The notes beneath the pieces were generated by a model. It was not told the DNA's origin. It searched no databases and saw only the letters and a list, made by a program, of their open reading frames with translations. A DNA stretch of 38,986 nt from positions 1 through 38,986 of the forward strand of contig JAPPIT010000208.1 in assembly GCA_028820505.1 (NCBI GenBank), read 5' to 3'. The position numbers and the translations under genes are program-made. Positions within the stretch are counted from its first letter, which is position 1; every line of letters starts with the position of its first letter. Of the stretch, positions 23,757 to 32,899 are shown piece after piece. The stretch is from Defluviicoccus sp. Lineage in GTDB: Bacteria; Pseudomonadota; Alphaproteobacteria; MPNO01.

Positions 23757-24827
23757 ATGCACGAAAAACTGGACAAGCTGCTGCGGCGCCACGAGGAGCT
23801 GGCGGCGCAGATGAGCGGCCAGGACTTCGGGGACACGCAGGCCTTCGTCCGCGCCTCCAAGGAATACGCCGACCTGACCCCCGTCGTCGAGGCGATCCAG
23901 GCGCTGCGCGCAGCGGAACGTGAGGCGGAAGGGCTCCGGGAGCTGCTGGACGACGAGGACGGGGACGCCGAAATGCGCGCGCTTGCGCAGGAGGAACTTC
24001 CGGAAGTGCAGGAGGCCGTCGCCCGGCACGAGCACCGGTTGAAGGTGTTGCTCCTGCCGAAGGACGCCGCGGACGAAAAGAACGCCATCCTGGAAATCCG
24101 GGCCGGCACGGGAGGGGACGAGGCGGCGCTGTTCGCGGCCGATCTGTTTCGCATGTATCAGCGCTATTCGGAGGTCCACGGCTGGCGGCTCGCGCTGATG
24201 CAGGCGACGGAAACCGGGATCGGCGGATTCAAGGAGGCGATCGCCGAGATTTCGGGAACCGGCGTGTTCGCCCGGCTCAAGTTCGAATCGGGCGTGCACA
24301 GGGTGCAACGCGTGCCCGAGACCGAATCGAGCGGCCGCATCCACACCTCGGCGGCGACCGTCGCCGTGCTGCCGGAGGCGGAAGAGGTCGACGTCACGAT
24401 CGACGAGCGCGATCTCCGGATCGACGTTTTCCGGGCGTCGGGGCCGGGCGGCCAGTCGGTCAACACCACCGACAGCGCCGTGCGCATCACCCACATCCCG
24501 ACGGGGATCGTGGTCTCGCAGCAGGACGAGAAATCGCAGCACAAGAACCGCGCCAAGGCCATGAAGGTGCTGCGCGCGCGGCTCTACCAGGCGGAGCGTG
24601 CCGCGCGCGATGCCGAGCGCGCGGCCGACCGCAGGTCCCAGGTCGGCTCGGGCGACCGCTCGGAGAGGATTCGGACCTACAACTTTCCCCAGGGCCGGGT
24701 CACCGATCACCGGATCAATCTCACCCTTCACAAGCTCGACCGTATCCTCGCCGGGGAAGGATTGGACGAGGTCATCGACGCGCTCACGACCCACGACCAG
24801 GCCGAGCGCCTCGCCGAACTCTCTTGA
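23757..24827 (+). CDS. prfA: Peptide chain release factor 1
   Basis: Recognises UAA and UAG and triggers release of the finished protein. The 356-residue protein has the RF1-type codon-reading tripeptide P-E-T (187-189, [16 protein letters not shown]) and the catalytic GGQ at 231-233 ([16 protein letters not shown]). ATG 23757 is the likely start; an in-frame GTG two codons earlier (23751) is possible. It lies 22 bases after hisS and overlaps prmC, whose product methylates the GGQ glutamine. Confidence 0.97.
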   Translation: MHEKLDKLLRRHEELAAQMSGQDFGDTQAFVRASKEYADLTPVVEAIQALRAAEREAEGLRELLDDEDGDAEMRALAQEELPEVQEAVARHEHRLKVLLLPKDAADEKNAILEIRAGTGGDEAALFAADLFRMYQRYSEVHGWRLALMQATETGIGGFKEAIAEISGTGVFARLKFESGVHRVQRVPETESSGRIHTSAATVAVLPEAEEVDVTIDERDLRIDVFRASGPGGQSVNTTDSAVRITHIPTGIVVSQQDEKSQHKNRAKAMKVLRARLYQAERAARDAERAADRRSQVGSGDRSERIRTYNFPQGRVTDHRINLTLHKLDRILAGEGLDEVIDALTTHDQAERLAELS

Positions 24828-25678
24828 GCCGGACGGTCGAAGCCCTGCTTCGCGATGCGGGAGAAAGGCTGCGGGCCGCGGGCGTCCCCTCGCCGCGCGC
24901 CGACGCGCGGCTTCTGCTTCGGGCGGTTCTCGACCGATCCGCGGAAGCGTCGATCCGCGATCCCGACGGACCGGTGCCGATAGCCTCGGCGGACCGTTTC
25001 CTGACCCTTGTGGAACGCCGCGCCGGACGCAAGCCGGTGTCGCGAATCCTGGGCGAACGGGAATTCTGGAGCCTCGGTTTCTCGCTCGTGCCGGACACGC
25101 TGGACCCCCGCCCCGACAGCGAGGCGGTCGTCGACGCCGCGCTCGCCTGGTGCGGCAACCGGTCGGAGCCGCTTCGCGTGCTCGACCTCGGAACGGGAAC
25201 CGGATGCCTCCTGCTCTCGGTCCTGAGCGAACTGCCGCGGGCCACCGGTGTGGGTACCGACATCGCGGAGGCGGCGGTCGCCGCGGCCGCGCAAAATGCC
25301 GCCCGACACGGTCTTTCGCGGCGTGCGTCCTTTCGCCGTACCGATTGGGATGCCGATATCGAGGGACAATTCGAACTGATTCTCAGCAATCCTCCCTATA
25401 TCCCTTCCTCGGAAATCGGCGGGCTCGAACCCGAAGTCTCGCTCTGGGAGCCGAGGGCGGCGCTGGACGGCGGCGCGGACGGCCTGGACGCCTATCGGCG
25501 GCTCGCCCCGGCGATTGCCGGCCGGCTGGCGCCGGGCGGCGCCGCTTTCCTCGAAATCGGATCGGGGCAGGAAAGGCCGGTCGAAACGATCATGGCGGCG
25601 GAAGGCCTTGCGCGATTCGCGCGCAAGGCCGATCTGAGCGGTATCGTCCGCTGTCTCGGCTTCATACGCCGGGGTTGA
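24824..25678 (+). CDS. prmC: Release factor glutamine methyltransferase
   Basis: Methylates the Gln of the GGQ motif in release factors. The 284-residue protein has an N-terminal helical domain, the SAM-binding motif DLGTGTGCL (121-129) and the glutamine-binding NPPY (189-192, [12 protein letters not shown]). The start is a TTG at 24824 that overlaps the prfA stop codon, an arrangement that couples the enzyme with its substrate. A short inverted repeat TGATCC-GATCG-GGATCA begins at its stop codon but lacks a T run. Confidence 0.95.
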   Translation: MSRTVEALLRDAGERLRAAGVPSPRADARLLLRAVLDRSAEASIRDPDGPVPIASADRFLTLVERRAGRKPVSRILGEREFWSLGFSLVPDTLDPRPDSEAVVDAALAWCGNRSEPLRVLDLGTGTGCLLLSVLSELPRATGVGTDIAEAAVAAAAQNAARHGLSRRASFRRTDWDADIEGQFELILSNPPYIPSSEIGGLEPEVSLWEPRAALDGGADGLDAYRRLAPAIAGRLAPGGAAFLEIGSGQERPVETIMAAEGLARFARKADLSGIVRCLGFIRRG

Positions 25679-25896
25679 TCCGATCGGGATCAGAAAGATA
25701 ATGGTTGGAAGTAGGGGGCTCGCGGTCTAGCCTGACGAAGGGGCAAAGCGGCAAGCCAAGGGCTCAGGACCGAAGGCCGAAACAAGGCGCACCCCAACAG
25801 CACGTCCTCCGCGTCGATAGACGCCGCCGCCAAGCGTGGCCGGGCGCGACGGTCGGAGACGGGATACAAGCTGGGCTGAACAGAGAAGTGGGACCC

Positions 25897-26340
25897 ATGA
25901 GACAAGGATCGAATCCGAAGCGCCTGCGCGGCCGCACAGGACGCAAGAACACGCATCCACGGTCACAGACGTTCGAAAGCAACGGTCCCGAAGTAAAGGT
26001 TCGGGGTAACGCCCAGCAGGTGGTCGAGAAATATCTGGCGCTCGCCCGCGACGCCTCGTCCGTGGGCGACCGCATCACCGCGGAAAGCTATTTTCAGCAC
26101 GCCGAGCACTATTATCGGGTAATGACCGCCAACGGCGGAGGCGAAGACCGTAACGCCCAGGGCCATCGGCAGAACCAGCAATACGAGCAGCGGGCGGAGG
26201 GCAACGGCGGCGCGCCGCAGCAGCCGATCGAAGTCGCCGCCAACGGCGGCACACCGCCTCCCGAACAGCCGGCGCAGAACGGTCTGCCCGCCAATCCTCC
26301 CCAGGAAAGCCCCGCGCCGGAGCCGCAGACCCAGGAATAG
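25897..26340 (+). CDS. DUF4167 protein (probable RNA-binding)
   Basis: The 147-residue protein begins MRQGSNPKRLRGRTGRK and continues with SNGPEVKVRGNAQQVVEKYLALARDA and AESYFQHAEHYYRV, the invariant parts of the alphaproteobacterial DUF4167 family. The C-terminal 70 residues are a low-complexity Gln/Asn/Pro/Gly tail. The basic N-terminus suggests nucleic acid binding, but no function is established that I can cite. The 218 bases ahead of it hold no gene; the family's usual place between prmC and clpB is kept. Confidence 0.9.
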   Translation: MRQGSNPKRLRGRTGRKNTHPRSQTFESNGPEVKVRGNAQQVVEKYLALARDASSVGDRITAESYFQHAEHYYRVMTANGGGEDRNAQGHRQNQQYEQRAEGNGGAPQQPIEVAANGGTPPPEQPAQNGLPANPPQESPAPEPQTQE

Positions 26341-26349
26341 CGGCGGACG

Positions 26350-26372
26350 GCCGCGCGCTACAGGAGCGCGGC
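26350..26372 (+). terminator. Hairpin after the DUF4167 gene
   Basis: GCCGCGC and GCGCGGC form a perfect 7-base-pair stem around a 9-base loop, ten bases after the stop codon. It is followed by a pyrimidine-rich stretch (TCCTCTCCCCTCC) rather than a true T run, so termination strength is uncertain. Confidence 0.4.
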
Positions 26373-26400
26373 TCCTCTCCCCTCCGGAAGAGTCGCGGGT

Positions 26401-26433
26401 CTTGCGAGGCCCGCCGGCGATTTCCATATATCG
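26401..26433 (+). promoter_or_regulatory. clpB: Putative heat-shock (sigma-32) promoter of clpB
   Basis: CTTG at 26401-26404 is followed after 19 bases by CCATATAT (26424-26431), close to the alphaproteobacterial sigma-32 pattern CTTG, spacer of about 17-18, CNNTATNT. It lies about 90 bases ahead of the clpB ATG, where a heat-shock promoter is expected. The spacer is slightly long, so confidence is moderate. Confidence 0.35.
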
Positions 26434-26523
26434 AGTGTCGAGCGGGCGCCCAACGGGTTCGCTCGATCGCCCGCCTGACTCAGGGGGCACCCGATGCAAT
26501 GTCTGCGATCGGAGTTGCAGAAC

Positions 26524-29130
26524 ATGGATTTCGACCGTTACACGGAGCGGGCGCGCGGCGTCGTGCAAGCGGCCCAGGCCCACGCCGTCTCCCGCCACCA
26601 TCAACGCCTGACGCCCGAACATATTCTCAAGGTTCTCCTGGAAGACCGCGAGGGCCTGTGCGCGGGGCTGATCCGGGCCGCCGGGGGCGATCCCGGAGCG
26701 GCGCTCGAGCGCACCGAGACGGCCCTCGACAAACAGCCAAGGGTCGAAGGCGGCAACGGCCAGCTCTACATGACCAACGAGGCCTCGCGGCTGCTGACGG
26801 CGGCGCAGGAGGCCGCGGAGAAGGCGGGCGACGTTTACGTCACCGTCGAGCGCCTGCTGCTCGGCGCCACCCTCGCGAAGGGCTCGGAAGCGGCCGACAT
26901 CCTGAAGGTGAGCGGCGTGACTCCGCAGTCTCTCAACGCCGCCATCGAGGCGCTGCGCAAGGGTCGCACGGCGGACACCGCAAGCGCGGAACAGGCATAC
27001 GATGCGCTCAAGCGGTATGCCACCGACCTGACGGAACGGGCCGAGTCCGGCAAGCTGGACCCGGTGATCGGGCGCGACGAGGAAATCCGCCGCACCATCC
27101 AGGTCCTGGCCAGGCGTACCAAGAACAACCCGGTCCTGATCGGCGAACCCGGCGTCGGCAAGACGGCGATCGTCGAGGGCCTCGCCCAGCGCATCGTCAA
27201 CGGCGACGTGCCCGAACCGCTCCGCGGCAAGCGGCTGATGGCGCTCGATCTCGGCGCGATGGTCGCCGGCGCCAAATATCGGGGCGAGTTCGAGGAACGG
27301 CTGAAGGCGGTGCTGGAAGAGATAAAGGCGGCGGAAGGCGACATCGTCGTGTTCATCGACGAACTACACACGCTCGTCGGAGCCGGCGCGGCGGAGGGGG
27401 CGATGGACGCCTCCAACATGCTCAAGCCGATGCTTTCGCGCGGCGAGCTCCATTGCATCGGCGCGACCACGCTCGACGAGCACCGCAAGCACATCGAGAA
27501 GGATGCGGCGCTCGCGAGGCGCTTCCAGTCGGTCTTCGTCACCGAACCCACGGTCGCCGATACGATCTCGATCCTGCGCGGGCTCAAGGAGAAATACGAG
27601 CTCCATCACGGCATCCGGATCACCGACGGCGCCATCGTCGCCGCGGCGACCCTCGCCAACCGGTACATCACGGAGCGGTTCCTGCCGGACAAGGCGATCG
27701 ACCTCGTCGACGAGGCCTCCTCCCGCCTCCGCATGACGGTCGATTCCAAGCCCGAGGAAATCGACGAGCTCGACCGGCGCATCATCCAACTCAAGATCGA
27801 GCGCGAGGCCCTCGGCAAGGAAAACGACGACGCGGCGCGCGAGAGACTGGAAGCATTGGAACGCGAACTCGCGGATCTCGAGGAGCAGGCGACGGAGTTG
27901 ACCGCTCTCTGGACCCGCGAGAAGGACAAGATCTCGGAAAGCCAGAAGATCAAGGAACGGCTGGACCAGGCGCGCTCGGAGCTGGAAGCGGCGCAGCGCA
28001 CCGGCGACCTCGCGCGCGCGGGCGAGCTCGCTTACGGACTCATTCCAGAGCTGGAACGGAGCCTCGCCGAAGCCGAGGAAGAGCCCGGGAGCGGCGGCAG
28101 GCGGATGCTCAAGGAGGAAGTCACCGACGGCGACATCGCCTCGGTGGTGTCCCGCTGGACCGGGATCCCGGTCGACAAGATGCTGGAAGGAGAGCGCGAC
28201 CGCCTGCTCGCGATGGAGGAGACCCTGGGCCGCCGGGTGATCGGCCAGGACGACGCCGTCTCGACGATCGCCGACGCCGTCCGGCGCGCCCGCGCCGGGC
28301 TCCAGGATCCCAACCGACCGCTGGGCTCGTTCATGTTCCTGGGCCCGACCGGGGTGGGCAAGACCGAGCTCACCAAGGCGCTGGCGGAATTCCTGTTCGA
28401 CGACGAAGCGGCGATGGTCCGCATCGATATGTCGGAGTTCATGGAAAAGCATTCCGTCGCCCGCCTGATCGGCGCCCCGCCGGGTTATGTCGGCTACGAG
28501 GAAGGAGGATCGCTAACGGAAGCGGTGCGCCGCCGGCCATACCAGGTGGTGCTGTTCGACGAGGTCGAGAAAGCCCATTCCGATGTCTTCAACGTCCTCT
28601 TGCAGGTGCTTGACGAGGGACGGCTGACCGACGGGCACGGGCGGCAGGTGGATTTCCGCAACACGCTGATCGTGCTCACCTCCAATCTCGGAAGCGAATT
28701 GCTCGCCGAGCAGCCGGAGAACGAGGACACGGCCGACATGCGCGACGCCGTGATGGAGATCGTGCGCGCCGCCTTCCGTCCCGAGTTTCTCAACCGGCTG
28801 GACGAGATCCTGCTCTTCCGGCGGCTGGAACGCGGTCACATGGCGGCGATCGTGGACATCCAGCTGGGGCGGCTCGGGACCCTTCTGGAGGACCGCAAGA
28901 TCGCGCTCGACATCTCCGACGACGCCAGGGCATGGCTCGCCGAGCAGGGCTACGATCCCGCCTACGGTGCCCGCCCGCTCAAGCGGGTCATCCAGCGCAG
29001 CCTGCAGAACCCGCTCGCGACGCTGATCCTGGAAGGCAGGGTCAAGGACGGGGAAACGGTGCGGATCGGCCGGGGCGAAGACGGGCTGTCGTTCAACGGA
29101 ACCGACGTCGAGGCGTCCATCGCGGCCTGA
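26524..29130 (+). CDS. clpB: ClpB disaggregase
   Basis: An AAA+ chaperone that extracts proteins from aggregates together with DnaK. The 868-residue protein has the N-terminal double Clp repeat (1-145), the first ATPase module with Walker [10 protein letters not shown] (207-215) and [13 protein letters not shown], the coiled-coil middle domain (about 410-530), the second module with [19 protein letters not shown] and [15 protein letters not shown], and sensor 2 region GARPLKR. Length is normal for ClpB. ATG 26524 is chosen because the protein start [12 protein letters not shown] matches the family and GGAG lies 11 bases upstream. Confidence 0.97.
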   Translation: MDFDRYTERARGVVQAAQAHAVSRHHQRLTPEHILKVLLEDREGLCAGLIRAAGGDPGAALERTETALDKQPRVEGGNGQLYMTNEASRLLTAAQEAAEKAGDVYVTVERLLLGATLAKGSEAADILKVSGVTPQSLNAAIEALRKGRTADTASAEQAYDALKRYATDLTERAESGKLDPVIGRDEEIRRTIQVLARRTKNNPVLIGEPGVGKTAIVEGLAQRIVNGDVPEPLRGKRLMALDLGAMVAGAKYRGEFEERLKAVLEEIKAAEGDIVVFIDELHTLVGAGAAEGAMDASNMLKPMLSRGELHCIGATTLDEHRKHIEKDAALARRFQSVFVTEPTVADTISILRGLKEKYELHHGIRITDGAIVAAATLANRYITERFLPDKAIDLVDEASSRLRMTVDSKPEEIDELDRRIIQLKIEREALGKENDDAARERLEALERELADLEEQATELTALWTREKDKISESQKIKERLDQARSELEAAQRTGDLARAGELAYGLIPELERSLAEAEEEPGSGGRRMLKEEVTDGDIASVVSRWTGIPVDKMLEGERDRLLAMEETLGRRVIGQDDAVSTIADAVRRARAGLQDPNRPLGSFMFLGPTGVGKTELTKALAEFLFDDEAAMVRIDMSEFMEKHSVARLIGAPPGYVGYEEGGSLTEAVRRRPYQVVLFDEVEKAHSDVFNVLLQVLDEGRLTDGHGRQVDFRNTLIVLTSNLGSELLAEQPENEDTADMRDAVMEIVRAAFRPEFLNRLDEILLFRRLERGHMAAIVDIQLGRLGTLLEDRKIALDISDDARAWLAEQGYDPAYGARPLKRVIQRSLQNPLATLILEGRVKDGETVRIGRGEDGLSFNGTDVEASIAA

Positions 29131-29152
29131 CGCCGGTCGAGCCTCGACGGCG
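29131..29152 (+). terminator. Hairpin directly after clpB
   Basis: CGCCG(G)TCGA-GCC-TCGACGGCG forms a 9-base-pair stem with one bulged G, starting at the first base after the clpB stop. It has no T run, so it may be a 3'-end stabilising or Rho-dependent structure. Confidence 0.4.
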
Positions 29153-29200
29153 CGGCAAAGTTGTCGCCCGCCCCTTGATTCCACCGGTTCAGATACCAAA

Positions 29201-29217
29201 TTTAGAATAGTTCTAAA
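29201..29217. promoter_or_regulatory. Irr-type iron control element ahead of dps
   Basis: TTTAGAA-TAG-TTCTAAA is a perfect 7-base inverted repeat with a 3-base spacer and matches exactly the iron control element TTTAGAANNNTTCTAAA described for Irr in alphaproteobacteria. It ends 17 bases before the dps ATG, overlapping the probable transcription start region. In a window this GC-rich a chance match is very unlikely. Irr binds under iron limitation and usually represses iron-storage genes from such a position. Confidence 0.75.
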
Positions 29218-29234
29218 ATAAAGGCAGGATCGCC

Positions 29235-29729
29235 ATGTCGCAGACACTGCACCCCACCAGGATCGACATTCCCGACAACGCCCGCGCGGCGATGGTCGAC
29301 CTCCTCAACGCCAGGCTCGCCGACGCCGTCGATCTCGCAGGCCAGATGAAACAGGCCCACTGGAACGTCAAGGGTCCCGCGTTCATCGCGCTGCACGAGC
29401 TGTTCGATACCGTCCACAACGCCGTGCAGGTCCATGTCGACGACATCGCGGAACGCATTACGGCGCTCGGCGGAACCGCACGGGGAACGGCGGCGGTGGC
29501 GGCCTCGGCGTCGACCCTGCCGCAATACCCGCTCGACATCCGCTCGGGCAGCGCGCACGTGGACGCGGCAAGCACCGCGCTCGCGGCGTTCGGCAAGGGT
29601 GTCCGCGCGGCCATCCCCGCGGCGGGAGAGGTCGGCGACGCGGACACCGAGGACCTGTTCGTCGGCGTCTCGCGCGACATCGACAAGAGCCTATGGCTGG
29701 TCGAGGCGCACGCACAGTCGGACCGCTGA
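29235..29729 (+). CDS. dps: Dps, DNA-protecting ferritin-like protein
   Basis: The 164-residue protein forms a dodecamer that oxidises and stores iron and protects DNA. The ferroxidase signature runs MKQAHWNVKGPAFIALHELFD and then VQVHVDDIAERI, containing the His/Asp/Glu ligands shared between subunits. The C-terminal helix is typical (DIDKSLWLVEAHAQ). ATG 29235 has AGGA seven bases upstream. It stands alone between clpB and a convergent dehydrogenase gene, with an Irr box immediately ahead. Confidence 0.95.
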   Translation: MSQTLHPTRIDIPDNARAAMVDLLNARLADAVDLAGQMKQAHWNVKGPAFIALHELFDTVHNAVQVHVDDIAERITALGGTARGTAAVAASASTLPQYPLDIRSGSAHVDAASTALAAFGKGVRAAIPAAGEVGDADTEDLFVGVSRDIDKSLWLVEAHAQSDR

Positions 29730-29731
29730 AC

Positions 29732-29800
29732 CGGGAATATTCCGGCGCGGTTTTTGAGCTTGCCTGTGCGGAGCGACCGACCGTCGGGAAACGCGGTCGC
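29732..29800. terminator. Convergent terminator region between dps and the SDR gene
   Basis: Two structures lie between the facing stop codons. CCGGGAATATTCCGG followed by CGCGGTTTTT (ends about 29755) suits termination of dps. A 7-base-pair stem GCGACCG / CGGTCGC (29773-29779 and 29794-29800) lies just before the SDR stop and could act on either strand. Confidence 0.4.
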
Positions 29801-29805
29801 CCCGC

Positions 29806-30654
29806 CTACCCTGTCGACGGCGCCGTCAACGACTCGCTCACATCCCAGAAGCGCCGCGCCGCGCCCGTGTCGTACGATACCGGCGACGAGCGGACCTCCT
29901 CCCGCTTCTCGAAATATTTCCCGGTCACGCCTTCCACCTCGGGGGCGCCGGCGAGGTAAACTGCGGTGTCGGCACCGGCCTCCGGTTTCAGCAGGAACGG
30001 GCGTCCCAGCCACAAGAGCACGCGCTGCCACGGCCTCATCTCGCGGAACAGAGCCGTCGAGACCACCCCGGGATGCAGGCAATTGGCGGTAACGCCCGTT
30101 CCTTCGAGACGGCGCGCAAGCTCATAGGTGAAATACACATTCGCCAGCTTCGACCGGCTGTAGGCCTCGAAGGGCGAATAGTCGCGCTCGTTCTGCAAAT
30201 CGTCGAAGTCGAGCTCGGCCTTCCGGTGCGCCCCGGACGCGACGGTGACGACGCGCGCGGGCGCGCATTCCTTGAGCCGGTCCAGCAGCAGGCCGGTGAG
30301 CAGGAACGGCGCGAGATGGTTGACCGCGAAGGTCATCTCGAGCCCGTCCTCGTTCAGACGGCGTTCCCGCCACGCGAGCACGGCCGCGTTGTTGAGCAGC
30401 ACGTCGAGGCGGTCGAACCGTTGCAGGTACTCTTCCGCCGCCTCGCGGACCTGCCTCTGGGAAGCGAGGTCGGCAATCAGGAGATCGAGCGACCCGTTGC
30501 CGCTGCGCCGCGCTATCTCGTCCATGGCCGCGCGGCCGCGGGCTTCGCTGCGGCACAGCAGCACGACGCGCGCGCCCTGCCGCGCGAGGCCGATCGCCGC
30601 GGCCTTGCCGATACCGGCGTTGGCACCCGTGATCAGACAGGTCTTGCCCTGCAT
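29806..30654 (-). CDS. Short-chain dehydrogenase (retinol-dehydrogenase-like)
   Basis: The 282-residue SDR has the NAD(P)-binding TGANAGIG near the N-terminus, LNNAA, and the catalytic Ser and Tyr-x3-Lys (VASGAH and YSRSKLAN). The C-terminal part (GVTANCLHPGVVSTALF) resembles eukaryote-like retinol dehydrogenases and WW-domain oxidoreductases. Substrate is unknown. The ATG at 30654 lies 7 bases beyond the stop of the truncated carboxylate-amine ligase, so both were probably one leftward operon. The loss of the ligase 5' end may have separated this gene from its promoter. Confidence 0.88.
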   Translation of the reverse strand: MQGKTCLITGANAGIGKAAAIGLARQGARVVLLCRSEARGRAAMDEIARRSGNGSLDLLIADLASQRQVREAAEEYLQRFDRLDVLLNNAAVLAWRERRLNEDGLEMTFAVNHLAPFLLTGLLLDRLKECAPARVVTVASGAHRKAELDFDDLQNERDYSPFEAYSRSKLANVYFTYELARRLEGTGVTANCLHPGVVSTALFREMRPWQRVLLWLGRPFLLKPEAGADTAVYLAGAPEVEGVTGKYFEKREEVRSSPVSYDTGAARRFWDVSESLTAPSTG

Positions 30655-30661
30655 GGAACCG

Positions 30662-31662
30662 CTATACGCCCGCTGATGTCGACGCGTTCGTGTCGTCCCG
30701 CTCGGTCTCGGCAATGACGGAATCGACCACCGCCCGCAACGCTTCAGGGCTGTCCGCGCCGTCGAGCATGGCCTGCCGATAGACGTCCTCCTGCCGATCC
30801 GCGCTGTTCCCTTCCGCGATGATCCGCGGAATCCGCGCGAGTTGCACTTCGCATCCGACCGCCCGCGCATCCTCACGGAGCGCCGTGACGAGTTCGTCCA
30901 CCAGCTCCGCGACGTCGATCCGGCCGCCGCTTCCGTTCGGGTGCGGGAGGAAAGCGAAAGTGCCGTAGCGCTGCGCGATCCAGCGCCCCTCTTCGACCGA
31001 TTCGGGCGACAACTCGTCGAGCCTTTCTCCGGCATCCAGCCGCGCGTCCAGATGGCGTATGAGGCAGGCATAGAGGGCAGCGACCGCCACCGCGTCCTCG
31101 ATCCGCGGGCAGATGTCGCAAATCCGGAGCTCGATCGTGGCGTAGTTCGCCGACGGGCGGATGTCCCACCACAACTCGGTCCCATCGGTGATCGCCTCGA
31201 TCGCGCGATAGCGTTCGACAATGGCGTCGTATTCGCCGCGCGTGCGCATCGGCGGCGGCGTTCCGGTGCGGGGCAGCGCCCCGATCGCCATTTGGCGGTA
31301 GGACTTGAGCCCGGTCAACCGCCCCCCATAAAAGGGCGACGAGCACGAGAGCGCGAGAAACACCGCCAGATAGCCGCGCAACGCGTGCATTACCTCTACC
31401 CTGCGGTCGTCCTCACCGAAGCCGGCATGGATGTGCATCCCACCGATGAAGAACTGCCGCACGCTGTCCTGGTAGTCGATCTCGGCGCGCTGGTAACGCT
31501 CCTTCTCCGTCACCTTCTGGTCCTGCCACCGCGCCCAGGGATGGGTGGAGGACGCGATGACGCGTGCACCGTGCGCACGGGCGGCTTCGATCGCGCAGCG
31601 CCGCGTCTCCTTCAGGCTCTGTTCGATTTCGGCGATCGACGCGCACACCCTGGAGCGCACCT
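30662..31662 (-). pseudogene. 5'-truncated carboxylate-amine ligase (GCS2 / YbdK family)
   Basis: About 330 residues align throughout with the intact paralogue at 34202-35428: RVCASIAEIEQSLKETRR versus RVCGSVAELRRALRETRR, GGMHIHAGFGEDD versus GGMHIHAGFGDAD, ELWWDIRPSANYATIELRICDIC versus the same with SRAYP. Similarity stops abruptly near 31660. The first 75 or so residues, which contain the conserved GVEEELFLVDP part of the active site, are missing; the frame runs instead into sequence upstream of a recombinase gene. There is no good start codon at the junction, so the gene is very probably inactive. Confidence 0.8.
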
Positions 31663-31774
31663 GAGGTGCTAACCGATTGATATAGGGTCGTTTTTTCTCC
31701 CTCGAATCTGCAACTGGGGAACGGAACGCGCAACCGTTGCTTCCCCGGTGCAACTGAAACCGGGAGAAGCGAAC

Positions 31775-32896
31775 TTGGCCAGAACCAACCTCACCGACGC
31801 CCGAATCGGGGCGCTCGTTCCACGCAAGACCCCCTACGACATCCGCGACGCGAAGCTCAGGGGCTTCGGCGTCCGGGTGACGCCCGCGGGGAGGAAGCAC
31901 TTCTTCGTCCACTGCCAGCACTGGGGAGAGCGCGTCTGGAAGACAGTCGGCGATTTCGGCGAGATCGATGTCACCGAAGCGCGTGCCCGCGCGACGGAGA
32001 TGCTGGCCGCGATCAAGAGGGGAGAGCCCATGCCGCCCCGGCCCGAGGAGACCCTCTTCGAGGCCGTCGCCGAGACCGTGTTCCGCCAGTACGAGCGGCT
32101 CTGGAAGCCGAGCACGCTGGAGGTGAACCGGGGCTACCTCAAGAAGCAGCTCTTGCCGCGTTTCGCGGGACGACCCGTCGCCGAGATCGACGCCCGCGAG
32201 GTGCGCGGCTGGTTCGCTTCGCTCGCCGCCACCCCGGTCGCCGCCGACCGCTCGATGCCGGTGCTGTCGGTGATCATGCGCGAGGCGGAGCGGATGGGGC
32301 TGCGGCCCGAGGGGTCGAACCCCTGCCGGGGCATCAGGCGATACCGCCGCAAGGGTCGCGAGCGGTTCCTGTCGGACGACGAGATACGACGACTGTCCGG
32401 GGTCCTGTCGGATCATGCCTTGCGATACCCCCGACAGGTCGCCGTCATCCGCCTTCTTCTGCTGACCGGGTGCCGCAAGGGCGAGATCCTGACGCTGCGC
32501 TGGTCCGACTACCACGAGGGTAACCTGTTCATCCGCGACGGCAAGGCCGGACCCCGGACGGTGTGGCTGTCGACCCCAGCCCGGAATGTCCTGGACGGGC
32601 TGGAGCGGACCGGCCGCTGGGTCTTCCCGTCGCCACGGGGAGACAGGCCGCGCAGCGAGCACTGGCTCAACCGCTTCTGGTGGGAGGTCCGCGCCGAGGC
32701 CGGCATCGAGGATATCCGTCTTCACGATCTCCGTCATACCCATGCCAGCATCGCGCTGAGACAGGGCGAGACCGTGCTCGCCATCGGCCGGCTGCTCGGT
32801 CACGCCGATCCGGAGACCACCCTCAAATACACCCATCCCGCCGACGCGATGGCGAGAGAGGCCGCCGAGAAACTCGGCAACGTGCTCGGGGGCTGA
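31775..32896 (+). CDS. Tyrosine recombinase 1 (phage-integrase family)
   Basis: The TTG at 31775 is preferred because GGGAGAAG lies about eight bases ahead; an in-frame GTG at 31748 has no ribosome site. The 373-residue protein has an N-terminal DUF4102-like arm-binding region (LRGFGVRVTPAGRKHFFV), a core-binding SAM-like domain and a complete catalytic domain: Arg in LLTGCRKGEIL, Lys in DGKAGPRT, His-x2-Arg in LHDLRHTHAS, His in LLGHADPETT and the Tyr nucleophile in LKYTH. It is three bases from recombinase 2, indicating co-translation and probably joint action. Confidence 0.88.
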   Translation: MARTNLTDARIGALVPRKTPYDIRDAKLRGFGVRVTPAGRKHFFVHCQHWGERVWKTVGDFGEIDVTEARARATEMLAAIKRGEPMPPRPEETLFEAVAETVFRQYERLWKPSTLEVNRGYLKKQLLPRFAGRPVAEIDAREVRGWFASLAATPVAADRSMPVLSVIMREAERMGLRPEGSNPCRGIRRYRRKGRERFLSDDEIRRLSGVLSDHALRYPRQVAVIRLLLLTGCRKGEILTLRWSDYHEGNLFIRDGKAGPRTVWLSTPARNVLDGLERTGRWVFPSPRGDRPRSEHWLNRFWWEVRAEAGIEDIRLHDLRHTHASIALRQGETVLAIGRLLGHADPETTLKYTHPADAMAREAAEKLGNVLGG

Positions 32897-32899
32897 ACC

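Noticed and set aside
25679..25896. Small RNA or riboswitch between prmC and the DUF4167 gene
   Set aside because: Only a short GATC-type inverted repeat at the prmC stop was found; there is no terminator or conserved structure to support an RNA gene.
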